Assembly (NCBI GenBank): GCA_951812795.1
Contig: OX638325.1
Span: forward strand, 2,318,277 to 2,382,276
Reading direction: 5' to 3'
Origin: an uncultured Dehalococcoidia bacterium
Lineage (GTDB): Bacteria; Chloroflexota; Dehalococcoidia; Lucifugimonadales; Lucifugimonadaceae
DNA length: 64,000 nt
A program made the position numbers and the translations under genes. Shown here piece after piece: positions 38,301 to 44,631 of the stretch. The number at the start of each line of letters is the position of its first letter. The stretch's first letter is position 1. The notes beneath the pieces were generated by a model. It made no database searches, was not told where the DNA came from, and worked only from the letters and a program-made list of their open reading frames with translations.

Positions 38301-39262
38301 TGATTACGACGGCGTTGCTGGACCATGAGATACTGAGCGAATATTCGCTGAAGGTGACGGTGGAGGACGACGAAGGTGCCAGCGACGCGATCGTGGTTGA
38401 GATCGCGGTGCTCGACGTGGACGAACCGCCATCTCGGCCTGGTGCGCCGGATGTGCGTAGCCGTGGCGAGACGGGCTTGACGGTGAGTTGGACGGAACCG
38501 ACGAACAAAGGTCCGGCGATCACGGATTACGATGTTCGATATCGTGAATCCGGCAACCAATTCACGGATGCCCCCTTCGACGGCACCGGCACGTCGACGA
38601 CGCTGGGCGACCTGAAATCCGGCACCAGCTACGATGTCCAGGTGCGTGCAGCCAACGCTGAAGGGATCAGCCCGTGGTCGGCATCGGGCCGGGGTGCTAC
38701 CGATGGCGATCCGCCTCCAACCGATGCGACGCCTGAACCAACGGTGACGCCAACGCTGGAGCCCACAGTGACACCGACGCCGGAACCCACGATCATGCCG
38801 ACGCCTGAGCCAACAGTGACGCCAACCCCGACTCCTGTGCCGACGTTCACTCCGACACCTACATCTACTCCAACTCCAACTCCTGAGCCAACGTTCACGC
38901 CGACACCTACATCTACGCCAACCCCGACTCCTGAGCCGACGCTTACCCCTACGCCCACGTCTACGCTAACTCCGACTCCTGAGCCGACGCTCACCCCCAC
39001 GCCTAATTCTACGCCGGAGCCCACGCGCACGCCAAAACCGGAACCCACACCCACAACGGTTCTCGCACCTGCACCATCGCCAGAGCCAACTCCTACCACC
39101 TTAGCTCCGATGCCAACTGTGCCGACTGCGGTTGCTCCAGAAACATCCGGTGCTGAATCTGAAGATCAGTTCTCATGGTGGTGGTTGATACTGCTACTGT
39201 CAATCGGCGCACTCGGGGTTGTCGTTCTCGTTTATGTGCGACGCGGAAATCAAAGACGCTGA
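26378..39262 (+). CDS. Giant membrane-anchored surface protein with FN3-nested beta-propellers
   Basis: About 4,294 residues. A signal peptide opens it (LGILAVMGAAGVIFLTSIAA). Six modules follow, each an FN3 domain whose first strands (GDEEVELVWDKP..NYQ type) are separated from the last (DWADIGGSD..RVRAVNPSG type) by seven FG-GAP blades (consensus KLTASDGAAGDEFG, then SVAVDGDTVVVGA, then SGSAYVF). Module spans are about 26480-28035, 28927-30392, 30661-32085, 32351-33850, 33851-35371 and 36281-37800. Eight plain FN3 domains lie between them. After module 6 come an Ig/cadherin-like domain (37806-38100), a cadherin domain (38121-38432), a ninth FN3, a Pro/Thr stalk (38709-39150) and a membrane helix followed by RRGNQRR. 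It is probably an adhesin or cell-cell contact protein. ATG 26378 is preferred over an upstream TTG. Confidence 0.92.
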   Translation: MARISPTVRRLGILAVMGAAGVIFLTSIAAIQGADAPSAFVAAAGDQQVTLSWQNPGDSTITGYQESHVAISKLVVPDTAQGVLETGDRFGESVGIDGDIAVVGAPLQESLDSQNASVTDGGWGHAFSKDSGLWSYDEYLDVSSPQVDGRLGSAVALNDRTAVIGAPSHTDSTVLDPGTVSITVKDSTSDSWDQKFTGDGETAKDSFGASVAMDDGIAVVGAPKRSIDGDLLAGKAYVFIRDSSNQETGQWSNEVNLDAGDHVAAGARFGWSVAVDGDTIVIGAPGEDSGRGAVYVFTKPAVDANSDGSVAWDDWDYLTSAQRDELTAKLTSPVPSATDDFGVAVAVDGDTVVVGAHLDDAGTDSGSVFVFTKPDIDANGDGAKDWDDWDDLTSEQRDELRAKLTASDTAAEDKFGVAVAIEGDTVVVGAHQEDENGTDSGSVYLFSKPSTGWGDATETMKLIAPDGAAGDEFGESLAVRGGSVIVGAPGDDSDTGAAYVFEVPEWNDIPGSGSGTTSHTVTGLTNNTEYTFWVRPVDASGSGPASGNKQATPQQSAADTPANLIATAGVGEVTLSWDDPNDSTITGYKYQQKSAGGTFGLWTDIPDSAYLGENTTGFTVPNLREGLAYTFRILAVDESGDSGFSNEATVTTIIAAPTGLVATAGAGQIELKWDDPQNNQITKYEHREKLAGGEFGSWNAIALSLIDSTSEPGALKYTVTRLSNGSEYTLELRAANDSVSGEAASVTATPLLAPPTRLVVKPYSERVVLEWDTDSHASPSHYLIKTQASGSVTAPADVTISAASGATTSYEFTSLTNDTAYTFSVQAAEILNNSTRIIGMAATASATPIPVPAAPTNLTTTAGDEEVELVWDKPSNSALTNYQLFHHAQRAKLVAGSNVPSEDFGVSVAIAGDIAVVGMPGHDDTDGDSGFAFVFSRSAGVWSQKYKLSTNDAVQDDGFGKSVAFDGETIVVGAPFDKRDDGGGNNLLLGAAYIFEKPATGWDNPSGTDTVDLAETAKLTASDGTGSVDEGDYFGSSVAVEGDVVVVGAYGHANTKGKVYIYTKSGGQWGSAPFSGVHRVETAQLTASNGVAGDYFGDSVAVDEDTIVVGADGRDNDRGSAYVFVKPRAGWANDTENAQLTASNGATGDEFGISAAIDGDVIAIGATGRDSDKGSIYLFVEPGDGWTGTVDETKELAASGGADNDRFGSSVALDDINVVVGAHRNEGSRGSAYVFTKPDTGWAYADEAAQLTAADRDTNDQFGTSVAVDNSTVVVGAINADDGTAYVFDIKWWHDFGDATTTADTATELTNDIEYTFYVRAENPSGPGPASDSASATPVTLPDAPKNLEAIPGDGQVTLNWDDPNDATITTYQYRTDDATFVDVPESDASTTSFTVTGLTNNTEYTLAVRAVNANGNGPAATTTATPIPVPTAPANFMATAGDEEVGLSWDDPGNSTITKYQLWQLSESAKLTGGSGNALGYGGSVAVVGDTVVVGLPEDDDIAQNSGAVLVYARDPNGAWTQTAKLKASDAAPDDKFGISVAFDGVAIVVGAYLDDDKGVDSGSAYVFTKSGGEWGSAPISGDHRVETAKLTASDGAAGDEFARDAVAVDGDTIVVGADKHDGTKGAAYVFVKPQSGWANSAETGKLTDTNASTGAHLGASAAIDGDTIVVGAKGGQNDPGAVFVFVKPQTGWTTSTETAELTASTSANNDLIGRSVAIDGDTIVVGAYLHDTNLGTAFVFVKPGPVWASGNETARLTASDRGDGDFFAYSVAVDGDVVAVGAERDDDAGSNTGAAYVFIKPGGGWDDANETVKLTASDAAEQDRFGNAVALSGDRIVIGAPGADATYVFDIADWADIGGSDATTTSHEITGLANFREYWFRVRAVNPSGAGPASTASATPVTLPDAPTNLSATPGDGRVTLNWDDPQDASITRYQYSDDGGANYTDIPDSGASTTSYTVTGLTNGTEHTLAVRAVSAEGNGPATTIDVLMVPSEPIGLFAVPGDENVELFWEFPDNATISGYQLMQLELGKLTGFGGAIDDRIGLSVAVDGDTAVVGASGHDGATGAAYVFARDPASGAWTRQARLMASDAAGSDNFGNSVAVSGDTALIGAYGDDDKGSDSGSAYVFAKVNGRWGDAALSGDHRVETAKLTPTDGAEGDWFGYSVALDGDTAVIGARKDTLNINGDDRSEAGSAYVFVRAAGAWSEDAKLTASDSNTNHSFGSSVALDGDTIVAGADTGLNASDDRSGAAYVFVKPARGWADATETAKLDPSDGEDFDFFGRNAAVDGDTIVVGSYAHPSDGKNRSGAAYVYAKPATTGGWLDWDGLIPSEKDELTAKLTASDGAANHYFGSSVAVSGDLALITAAEDDSNDRNAGSAYLFTRGHGGWSETLKITAPDGAGSDYFGWSAALDGDTAALGAYLADDGATDSGAAYILDLGDWAGIPGSNVSSTSHTATDLTNYHGHWFRVRAVNESGAGPGSNHAAAIPRPGKPGKPNGLSALAGDKQVELSWDDPGDSTIARYQISEAIAGDFLTASDAAKGDHFGVSIAIDGDTAVFGADRANGRKGKAYIFTRNSDGDWNEVADFDGENAGDQFGWSVAVDGDTVLVGAHAYDDNGNAPENSGAVYVYTKPSGGWGGTIATPVTLTAAVPEEYSLFGGSVDLDGDTIAIGSRLADVRGRTSAGAAYVFTKANNEWSQAARLTASDADSLDWLGYSVAVDGDTVLAGAFGTSPGFRVQGNGAAYLFQKPDSDDGWSDDNYNGHEAVKLTASDRQPADYFGFSVALDGDTAVIGARQHSDPDIGAGSGAAYVFTREAGVWGEKAKLTASDAAVGDGFGVSVALDGDTVAVGAWQDDDRGRNSGSAYVFEKPALGWTSTFESLKLTSPSGRANDRFGWSVAVDEDAKLALVGAYSDDHDANGDEVLDANAGSVHVLGIPDWVDIGSSDSGTVSHTVKKELDVSSSDLANGTEYSFQIRALNEGGAGSASDAVSATPLGKPETPKNLSANPGDSQVALSWDVATASSAIAPITKYEYSKDGGTSFQDIPGSDASTMNFTATGLTNETMYTFAVRAVNVIGASDSTTTDSTPVASKSDEPVLTATSGDTQVELTWEDPEDSSIDKYQYRYGYEDPNDASKTIYIPDNVWNEVPTGEDGMINREITVTDLMNGMEYKFEVRAVDVLNDGTTEDGDHSEATATPIDMQPGQPSNLVAKAGNMSVQLVWDDPNDDSIDYYQYSTDDGGEYFDISNFGNDDDDKIVYSIDGLTNGIEYTFVIRAVDEADPTNPSTKSDEAKATPLPEFPAAPMNLVPRLGVRQVTLNWVDPRDPTITAYEALHRLADHELIATQSSEDDKFGYAVTVDRFMAANDSARTSESVTVVVGAFRDDSNGVDSGAAYVFRRVDGVWGQPAKLTASDGKPYDNFGKSVAVYGDTVVIGAPGSDGDATDSGAVYVFVMPANGWVNATSTKLTPSDSAPLDNFGNSVAIHGDTVLVGAYGDDDEDNGFEDSGSAYLFTKPNTRNGWADWKPASDTETAKLTASDAADDDYFGSSVAVDGDVAVIGAPGDDDDGIDSGSVYVFTKSGGEWGSAPISGNHRVETAKLTASEGAAGDEFGYSVSFDDDTVAVGAPGDDDEVDDSRDSGSVYVFTWDAVNNDWVEGEKLTAEDRMAGAFFGFSVSVDDGTLLVGAPEDDGNVSESGSAYVFAWHADAGEWIQRKKLIKDDGEPGDRFGHAVAVNNAAHTAVVGAGSAEVQDIHDWEAIADSDASTTSHTVPNLFLNASYEFELRAVNLAGAGDEGTAQVNTVTRINRSPEARNDVVTTVRDRTVVINVLRNDTDVDGDELRVSSVGAPGNGSTSITGNQTTVTYTPASGFTGSDAFTYVVSDESGATDTGRVDVTVRQPAIGSGTQQQRNTAPTFAEGSHTTRTVREDAALGAAVGEPLLATDADRDQLRYSLSGHEQVPFDVDPGTGQLITTALLDHEILSEYSLKVTVEDDEGASDAIVVEIAVLDVDEPPSRPGAPDVRSRGETGLTVSWTEPTNKGPAITDYDVRYRESGNQFTDAPFDGTGTSTTLGDLKSGTSYDVQVRAANAEGISPWSASGRGATDGDPPPTDATPEPTVTPTLEPTVTPTPEPTIMPTPEPTVTPTPTPVPTFTPTPTSTPTPTPEPTFTPTPTSTPTPTPEPTLTPTPTSTLTPTPEPTLTPTPNSTPEPTRTPKPEPTPTTVLAPAPSPEPTPTTLAPMPTVPTAVAPETSGAESEDQFSWWWLILLLSIGALGVVVLVYVRRGNQRR

Positions 39263-39476
39263 ACGTTCCAATTCTCACTACAACACCATTCCCATGGAGC
39301 CCTTCCCAGGGTGAACCCTGTGTTTCCGCTTCGTTCGTCCACCTCCGCTTATGTTTCGAGAAGCGAGGGGCAGGCTCCAGACTCATGCCGCAAAGTTGAG
39401 ACGGGAAGGAAGGAAGGGCGACGGTGGGTTGGTATCGGGTTATCGCGCGGCGCGCGCGATCAAACGCGTGTTTGCC

Positions 39477-39554
39477 GGCCCCGTAGCTCAACTGGTTAGA
39501 GCGTTACTCCGATAAACTTGAGGTCGATGGTTCGAATTCCGTCTGGGGCCACCA
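39477..39554 (+). pseudogene. Degenerate tRNA-Ile(GAT)-like sequence
   Basis: It aligns along its full length with the intact tRNA-Ile at 41279-41355. The acceptor stem still pairs (GGCCCCG/TGGGGCC) and CCA is present. But the anticodon stem is broken (TTACT/ACTTG), the base before the GAT anticodon is C instead of the invariant T, and the T-arm has one extra base. It is probably a dead copy. A GC-rich palindrome ATCGCGC-GGCGC-GCGCGAT lies just upstream (39442-39460). Confidence 0.75.
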
Positions 39555-39598
39555 CCTAATTCGGTGCGATGGTTGTGGTTGGTGCAGATGTTGGGCGT

Positions 39599-40399
39599 TC
39601 AATTGCGATCGATGAGGTCTGCAAGGTTTGAATCCAACGCGTTAGCAATCTTGACCGCGGCGCCAATCGTGATGTTCTGGCGTCCCTTCTCGACGTTGCT
39701 GATGTATGTGCGGTCTAGAGATGCTCTGCGCGCCAACTCCTGCTGGGTCCATCCTCGGTGCCTGCGCAAATTCAGCACCTTGATTCCGAAAGAAACAAGG
39801 TGTTCATTCAGCGTCACAGGTCTGGCCCGGTCGCTAATGAGCTTGCTAGCTTCATTTATGGCTTGAAGGGGATTGGCTGAGACTAAGTCGGCATGAATAT
39901 CGTCGTTGAAGGTCGGGAGAGTGGCTTCTGGGCCACCGACGAATACAACAGGACCGTTTTCCAACTCCTTTAGCATCCTTGCGGCTTTTCGAGCGATGGG
40001 AATTCGGTCGGGGCGCGTCAATGACAGTACGACCAGATCTGGCTGTCGCTGCTTCACGAGCTTAGCCAAGTCGTCTATGGGATTGTCCTGACCGAGATCA
40101 GCGACGTTCCAACCGTCCGTTTGGAAGAGTTCCGAGATCATCCTGATTCCCACCCAATGCATCTCACCTTCAACAGCCGCCACAATGACGGTTCCGCCAT
40201 TTTCTCTCTTTCGGTTTGATCGACCGATCTCCCCGACGCGGCCGATTTCACGCAAAGTGATGCTGGTGGCGTGGTGTTCGGCCGCGATGTTGAGCTCACC
40301 ACTGATCCATGCGTCACCGATGTCGGCCAGTGCGGGGGCAAAGATGCCGAAGTAGATACTCGCTTGCCCGATACCTCTATCGATGGCGTCATCCACCAC
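39599..40399 (-). CDS. Second B12-binding/XRE regulator, 5'-truncated
   Basis: A paralog of the regulator at 16657-17550 with the same order: cap helices with W-x9-EH (Trp31, Glu41, His42), a B12-binding domain and a C-terminal XRE domain (198-265, [21 protein letters not shown]). Two ligand positions differ: the residue after the Trp is Ile instead of His, and the loop reads ExHxxG (Glu79, His81, Gly84). Homology to the paralog starts at [11 protein letters not shown], near the GTG; the 26 or so residues that should precede it are missing and that DNA is the antisense of a fasciclin fragment. It may be a pseudogene or a shortened working form. Confidence 0.75.
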   Translation of the reverse strand: MVDDAIDRGIGQASIYFGIFAPALADIGDAWISGELNIAAEHHATSITLREIGRVGEIGRSNRKRENGGTVIVAAVEGEMHWVGIRMISELFQTDGWNVADLGQDNPIDDLAKLVKQRQPDLVVLSLTRPDRIPIARKAARMLKELENGPVVFVGGPEATLPTFNDDIHADLVSANPLQAINEASKLISDRARPVTLNEHLVSFGIKVLNLRRHRGWTQQELARRASLDRTYISNVEKGRQNITIGAAVKIANALDSNLADLIDRN

Positions 40400-40403
40400 T
40401 CTT

Positions 40404-40517
40404 CGCGCCCACCGACGATGCGTTCGCGCAGCTTCCCGAGGGCACAGTGGAGGGGCTGCTCGGGGACGTGGACGCGCTCACGTCGGTTCTCCTCTACCAT
40501 GTCTTGTCCGAGGGCGA
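40404..40517 (+). pseudogene. Fasciclin (FAS1) domain fragment
   Basis: The plus strand reads [37 protein letters not shown]: the first conserved box and following helix of a FAS1 adhesion domain. There is no start, signal or second half on either side. The fragment abuts the broken 5' end of the B12/XRE gene, so the joint is a rearrangement point. Confidence 0.75.
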
Positions 40518-40739
40518 TCATTTGTCAATAACGCTCTGCATTATTCAAAGGATTTATACGAGCCGATTTGCGAGTCTTATGGTCGTACCGATCGACATTC
40601 GTAACGACAGTGAATTAGAAGACCTATTGAATAGACGCACGGATTAGAGGTCGAAATGCCGAATTGTTGATTTCAAACGCCGTATACGCTAGAACGCGTG
40701 AATGGATTGCTCGAGAAGAGAGGGTCGGAGCGAGCGAAG

Positions 40740-41087
40740 GCGTTGGCCGCGGCGAAGAGGAGTAGTCCAGTTGTGCGGTTCCCAGGGTGCCGATCGGAAC
40801 ATTGATCGCGGCGCATGTAAAGACCGACGTCCATAGTAGAGGGATGCGACGGTTCAGACGGTCTGAGAGAGTTCCGAGGAAGGGGCCGGCCATTGCGACG
40901 ATGAGCATGGATGCGGGGAGTGCTATGCCGAGGTGGGTGACAGTTTTGACCTTTTCGTAGGTTACCCAGAGGGAGAAGTAGAAGGTGAGAATTGAAGCCG
41001 AAAAATTCGTGTTGGATTAGTCATAGAGAGTCCAACAGCCGCCCAGGAGCCAGTGGATAGGCGCGCGCCGGGATTGCGGGAAGACAT
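40740..41087 (-). pseudogene. Decayed 5' fragment of an MFS transporter
   Basis: Matches the start of the transporter at 24585-25856: LSTGSWA, then after frameshifts SASILTFYFSLWVT, and ASMLIVAMAGPFLGTLSDRL with NRRIPLL. Homology ends near 40740, after about 130 residues. At least two frame changes show that it is not expressed as a working protein. Confidence 0.82.
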
Positions 41088-41278
41088 GAGGGTAAAGGTG
41101 ACATGTGGCGGGATGCGAGTGTATGAATCCCCTTCGTCTCGCTGCGCTCACAGTGTCCCTCTTTTGCCGCGTAAAAGGGGAGGGGCGCGTCGTCCTTGTT
41201 TCGCGTGGGGGATGGTCGACTGGTATGGATTAGAATTGGGATATTGCGACGCGCAAGACTCTCAGCGTGTCGCATTCC

Positions 41279-41355
41279 GGGCCCGTAGCTCAGCTGGTTA
41301 GAGCGCTACTCTGATAAAGTAGAGGTCGATGGTTCGAATCCGTCCGGGCCCACCA
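41279..41355 (+). tRNA. tRNA-Ile (anticodon GAT)
   Basis: Full cloverleaf: acceptor GGGCCCG/CGGGCCC, D arm GCTC..GAGC, anticodon stem CTACT/AGTAG around CTGATAA (anticodon GAT), T arm GATGG-TTCGAAT-CCGTC and an encoded CCA. This tRNA often sits between 16S and 23S rRNA in bacteria; here it stands alone. Confidence 0.96.
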
Positions 41356-41571
41356 TTTTTCCTCCTATCTCATGTGGACGGATGTTCTGTCCGCTCAAGC
41401 TCTCGACCCCGTATCGAGGTACTAGGCAGCTCCGCGTTGATGACGGTGCTTTCGCCAAGGTCTCGAATGCATAGGGAAACGCCTAGTATGAGCGCGAAGC
41501 ATTGATAAGTTGCGCTTGCCACGAAGCGCTGGCAAATCGCACTACTGACAAATCCAAAAGGAAAAGTGACG

Positions 41572-42306
41572 ATGCGAACACCAATTGTGGCTATTCTTGC
41601 CACCGTTTTGATGCTTTCGATAGCCGCTTGCCAAGGCGAAGCTGGGCCGGCGGGACAATCCGGACCTGCTGGTCCACCTGGCCCCGCCGGAGAGTCGATT
41701 GCTATAGATGACGCGATGATTGCGGCGTTTATGGAACAGATGGCTGAGCAATCGGCCGACGGTTTGGCAGCGGTTCGCTCGGAGGATTCGGAGCGTTTGG
41801 ACAATATGGTCCACGGGATAATCTCGCGAACGGAGAATCCGGCGTTCAAGGCTCGATTGGAGGGATTGGACAGAGAGATTCACCGCGTATTTGAGGCTGC
41901 CAAGGCAGTAAATCCGGATTTAGCGGATACGTTGGAGTTGATGGGGGGTATCGTGGTGCTTTCGATCATCATGGACGAGGTTGCGAATCTGAGGTTGGCT
42001 GCTGAGCCGATAGATCAGGCCGCAAGTCTCAGTCCGGCAATTTCAGTCTCTGGCGCCGGATCAGAAATCATTGTAGCCGGAGCCGGTTTCGACCCCGGCG
42101 AGAGAGTCATATTCAATATCGCCCATACCGCTTTCGCGCAGGTCATCAGAGGAGCCGGTTCGCTGCTCGAAGCGCAGTTCTCGGCAAATCAGACTGGGGC
42201 TTTCAGGGTTACCGGATCGTTGCCGTTGGAACCGGGGATCTACTCGCTCGTCGCGACGGGAGCGGATTCCCGGAAAACTGCGGTAGCGCCAGTGGTTACT
42301 CAGTAA
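41572..42306 (+). CDS. Lipoprotein with short collagen-like segment
   Basis: A 244-residue exported protein of unknown role. The signal peptide ends in the lipobox SIAAC (Cys20), followed by Gly-X-Y triplets (GPAGQSGPAGPPGPAGES, about 25-42), a helical region with many Glu, Met and Leu (45-140), and a C-terminal beta-rich part (ISVSGAGSEIIVAGAGFDPG) like an Ig-type or transthyretin-type domain. Six or so triplets are too few for a stable triple helix on their own. ATG 41572 is preferred to a GTG six bases earlier. Confidence 0.75.
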   Translation: MRTPIVAILATVLMLSIAACQGEAGPAGQSGPAGPPGPAGESIAIDDAMIAAFMEQMAEQSADGLAAVRSEDSERLDNMVHGIISRTENPAFKARLEGLDREIHRVFEAAKAVNPDLADTLELMGGIVVLSIIMDEVANLRLAAEPIDQAASLSPAISVSGAGSEIIVAGAGFDPGERVIFNIAHTAFAQVIRGAGSLLEAQFSANQTGAFRVTGSLPLEPGIYSLVATGADSRKTAVAPVVTQ

Positions 42307-42425
42307 ATCGACGGCTCTGCAACTCCGACAGTAGACTGACGCGTGCGAATTTAAGATTCGTGGAATGTGGATTCGCGTATTCTTGGTGTGCCGACCAAGG
42401 GATGAACATGAAGGATTAACGCTGG

Positions 42426-43067
42426 TTGACGCATCTTATTGAGCAGGCCGGCGGATGGATCGAGGAGTTGATAGCGGCGATCGGTTATCCCGGCATCGTG
42501 TTGGTGATGGCGATCGAGAACATCTTCCCGCCGATTCCGTCGGAGGCGGTTTTGCCGTTTGCGGGATCGCTGTCGGCGAAGGGCGAGTTAGATTTCTGGG
42601 GCGTAGTGGCGGCAGGGACGGCAGGTTCGTTGCTGGGTGCAGTTGTGCTTTACGGGATCGGATATTTTGCGCGAGAGGCGGGGGTTCGTCGGTTGGTTGA
42701 GAGTTACGGCAAGTACGTTTTCATTTCTGAGAAGGATGTGGACCGCGGAGCGGCTTGGTTCGAGCGATATGGAGAGGCGGTGATCTTTTTTGGTCGATTG
42801 ATTCCGTTGATCCGAAGCATAGTTTCGGTGCCTGCGGGGTATACGCGGATGCACTTCGGAAGATTTTTGTTGTTCACGACGTTGGGCACGGCGTTGTGGA
42901 GCATGGTTTTGACGTATGCAGGTCGATTGCTGGGCGAGAACTGGGAAGAGATCAAGGATTTCATGGAACCGTATCAGAACGGCACGTTGGTAATTCTTGT
43001 AGTGGTCGTCGTGGCGTTTTTCGGGTGGCGGGTGATCAAATGGCGGCGCGAGCGGGATGTTCCGTAG
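42426..43067 (+). CDS. DedA-family membrane protein
   Basis: A 213-residue DedA protein; members are lipid flippases or transporters needed for envelope integrity and membrane potential. Marks are MAIENIFPPIPSEAVLPFAG, the FFGRLIPLIRSIVSVPAGYTRM motif with its paired Arg, and FTTLGTALWS. The most likely start is TTG 42426. It stands alone, with a lipoprotein gene upstream. Confidence 0.92.
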   Translation: MTHLIEQAGGWIEELIAAIGYPGIVLVMAIENIFPPIPSEAVLPFAGSLSAKGELDFWGVVAAGTAGSLLGAVVLYGIGYFAREAGVRRLVESYGKYVFISEKDVDRGAAWFERYGEAVIFFGRLIPLIRSIVSVPAGYTRMHFGRFLLFTTLGTALWSMVLTYAGRLLGENWEEIKDFMEPYQNGTLVILVVVVVAFFGWRVIKWRRERDVP

Positions 43068-43106
43068 GTTTTCGACCTAGGTTCCCGCGTGCCCGGGGCG
43101 GGTGCT

Positions 43107-43235
43107 GTGCACCGCGTCTGTCATTCCGGCGAAAGCCGGAATCCAGAGGGGCGGGGCAACGGAGCGCGAAGCGGAACGCTAAGGCTAAACCCCCTTTAAT
43201 TCCCCCTTGGGCATCAAGGGGGAGGTTTATGTATT
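43107..43235. repeat. Composite palindromic element, same ends as the cobT insertion
   Basis: GTGCAC, the ATTCCGGC palindrome (43123-43142), CCAGAGGGGCGGGGCAACGG, then AACCCCCTTTAATTCCCCCT and a CTTGGGCATCAAGG hairpin. A related copy is at 59264-59385. The gap 43068-43449 holds nothing else that was recognised. Confidence 0.85.
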
Positions 43236-43449
43236 GTGCACCCTTTGGGTATCAAGGGCAAGGTCGCGCACTGCGTCCGTGAGGGGAAGGGTGATGATGG
43301 ATGGTTTATAAGGATGGGATTGGGGTTTCCGGTGAATTGACGTTTTCGGAATAGAATCGATGGTTGGTTTCGGGTTGTTCTTTGTGTACGAGATCGCTCA
43401 CAGACCGCGTTATCGGTTGAAATGACTTGCAGCTAGGAAGGTAGAGTCA

Positions 43450-43773
43450 ATGCCAAAGTATTTGTTCCAAGCGTCGTATTCGCGTGAGGGTGTTAACGGA
43501 CTTCTGGAGGTTGGTGGTTCGTCTCGAGCGAAAGCGCTTCAAGAGTCGGTCAGTAGTGTCGGTGGAAGTCTGGAGGCGTTCTATTACGCGTTCGGGGAAG
43601 ATGATCTAATAGCGATTGCGGAACTTCCAGACGATGCGGCGGCAACGGCGTTATCGCTGAGAATTTCGGCAGTCGGTGCGGTCGCGGTCAAGACGACAGT
43701 TTTGTTGGAACCGTCGGTGATCGATGAGGCGGTTAAGCGAGGCGTCAGCTACTCGCCTCCTCCTAGCAATTAG
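43450..43773 (+). CDS. GYD-domain protein
   Basis: A 107-residue protein of the GYD superfamily, a ferredoxin-like alpha/beta fold of unknown function. It opens YLFQASYSREGVNGLLEVGG and has EAFYYAFGEDDLIAIAELPD, as in the family. The start ATG 43450 has GGAAGG upstream. It converges on the amidotransferase gene and ends one base before it. Confidence 0.87.
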   Translation: MPKYLFQASYSREGVNGLLEVGGSSRAKALQESVSSVGGSLEAFYYAFGEDDLIAIAELPDDAAATALSLRISAVGAVAVKTTVLLEPSVIDEAVKRGVSYSPPPSN

Positions 43774-43774
43774 G

Positions 43775-44533
43775 CTAAGCTAATCCCGCGTTTTCGAGGA
43801 ATGCGATGAGCATTTCTCTCGACTGCGCTTCGTAGATCGGGGAGTACGAGGAGAACTCTCGGAGGTTCGCCTCGGCTTCCAATATTGGATCGAAGGGCGG
43901 GCCCATCAGCTTGTAGTCGTCGGCCAGCTCGCGGTTCCAGATTTTCAGTTCGTCGAGGGTGAGTTGCGGTTCGAACTGGAAGGCGTACGAGTTTCCATGC
44001 CGGAATGCAAGGCTTTGTCGACGAAACGTTCCGTCGCGGCAGAGCATATATCCGAAGGCGAGCTCCGTTGCGCCGGGTGGGATGTTGAAACACTCGCCGT
44101 GGAGCGTTGGGACTAATGGCACGCGGAGTTCGCCAAAAACGGGGTCGTCGGCGCCTGCTCTCGTTATCCAAATCTTGCGGAGACCGAACTCGTATCCGCC
44201 GGTTGGCTCGACAATCCCGCCTAGGGCGCGGGCCATGATTTGTGCGCCGAGGCACACGCCGAAGGAGGGGATGCCATAAGCGATGGCTTCGGAGAAGAAA
44301 TGGCGTTCGGCGTGGATTGCTGGGTAGTCGTCGTTTGCTGAGAGCGCGCCACCTAAAGCGATGATGAAGTCGATTTCGTTGAGCATCGGCGGATCGAAGT
44401 CGGCGAAGTTGGGTGCGCCTTCGAAGACGTTGATGGCGTGTAGCTCGAAGCCGCGATCGTTGAGGACGCCGGTGTAGTTTTCGCCTAGGGTTTCATGCTC
44501 GTTATGGCGGATGATGAGTGCACGTTTTGGCAT
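43775..44533 (-). CDS. Class I glutamine amidotransferase-like protein with altered triad
   Basis: A 252-residue protein of the GMP-synthase-like GATase1 family. The nucleophile elbow is intact (FGVCLGAQIMA, Cys94). The catalytic His-x-Glu, normally in QFHPE or QFHxE, reads FQFEPQ here: Glu188 in the His place and Gln190 in the Glu place. Glutaminase activity by the usual triad is therefore unlikely, unless another His serves. The role is unknown. Confidence 0.82.
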   Translation of the reverse strand: MPKRALIIRHNEHETLGENYTGVLNDRGFELHAINVFEGAPNFADFDPPMLNEIDFIIALGGALSANDDYPAIHAERHFFSEAIAYGIPSFGVCLGAQIMARALGGIVEPTGGYEFGLRKIWITRAGADDPVFGELRVPLVPTLHGECFNIPPGATELAFGYMLCRDGTFRRQSLAFRHGNSYAFQFEPQLTLDELKIWNRELADDYKLMGPPFDPILEAEANLREFSSYSPIYEAQSREMLIAFLENAGLA

Positions 44534-44631
44534 GGCAAAGTCGTGTTTCGTATACTCGTTGCGGTAGTGTGTGATTGTACGAAGAGGGAGTACTTTCGGG
44601 CCTAATTTCCGAAGACGGAGGATATTGAACG

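Noticed and set aside
38629-39099. Minus-strand frame of Gly-Val repeats
   Set aside because: Antisense of the Pro/Thr stalk of the giant protein; simple repeats leave all frames open.
40138-40521. 127-residue minus-strand frame spanning the fasciclin joint
   Set aside because: It is out of frame with the B12/XRE gene and runs antisense to the fasciclin fragment; no family resemblance.
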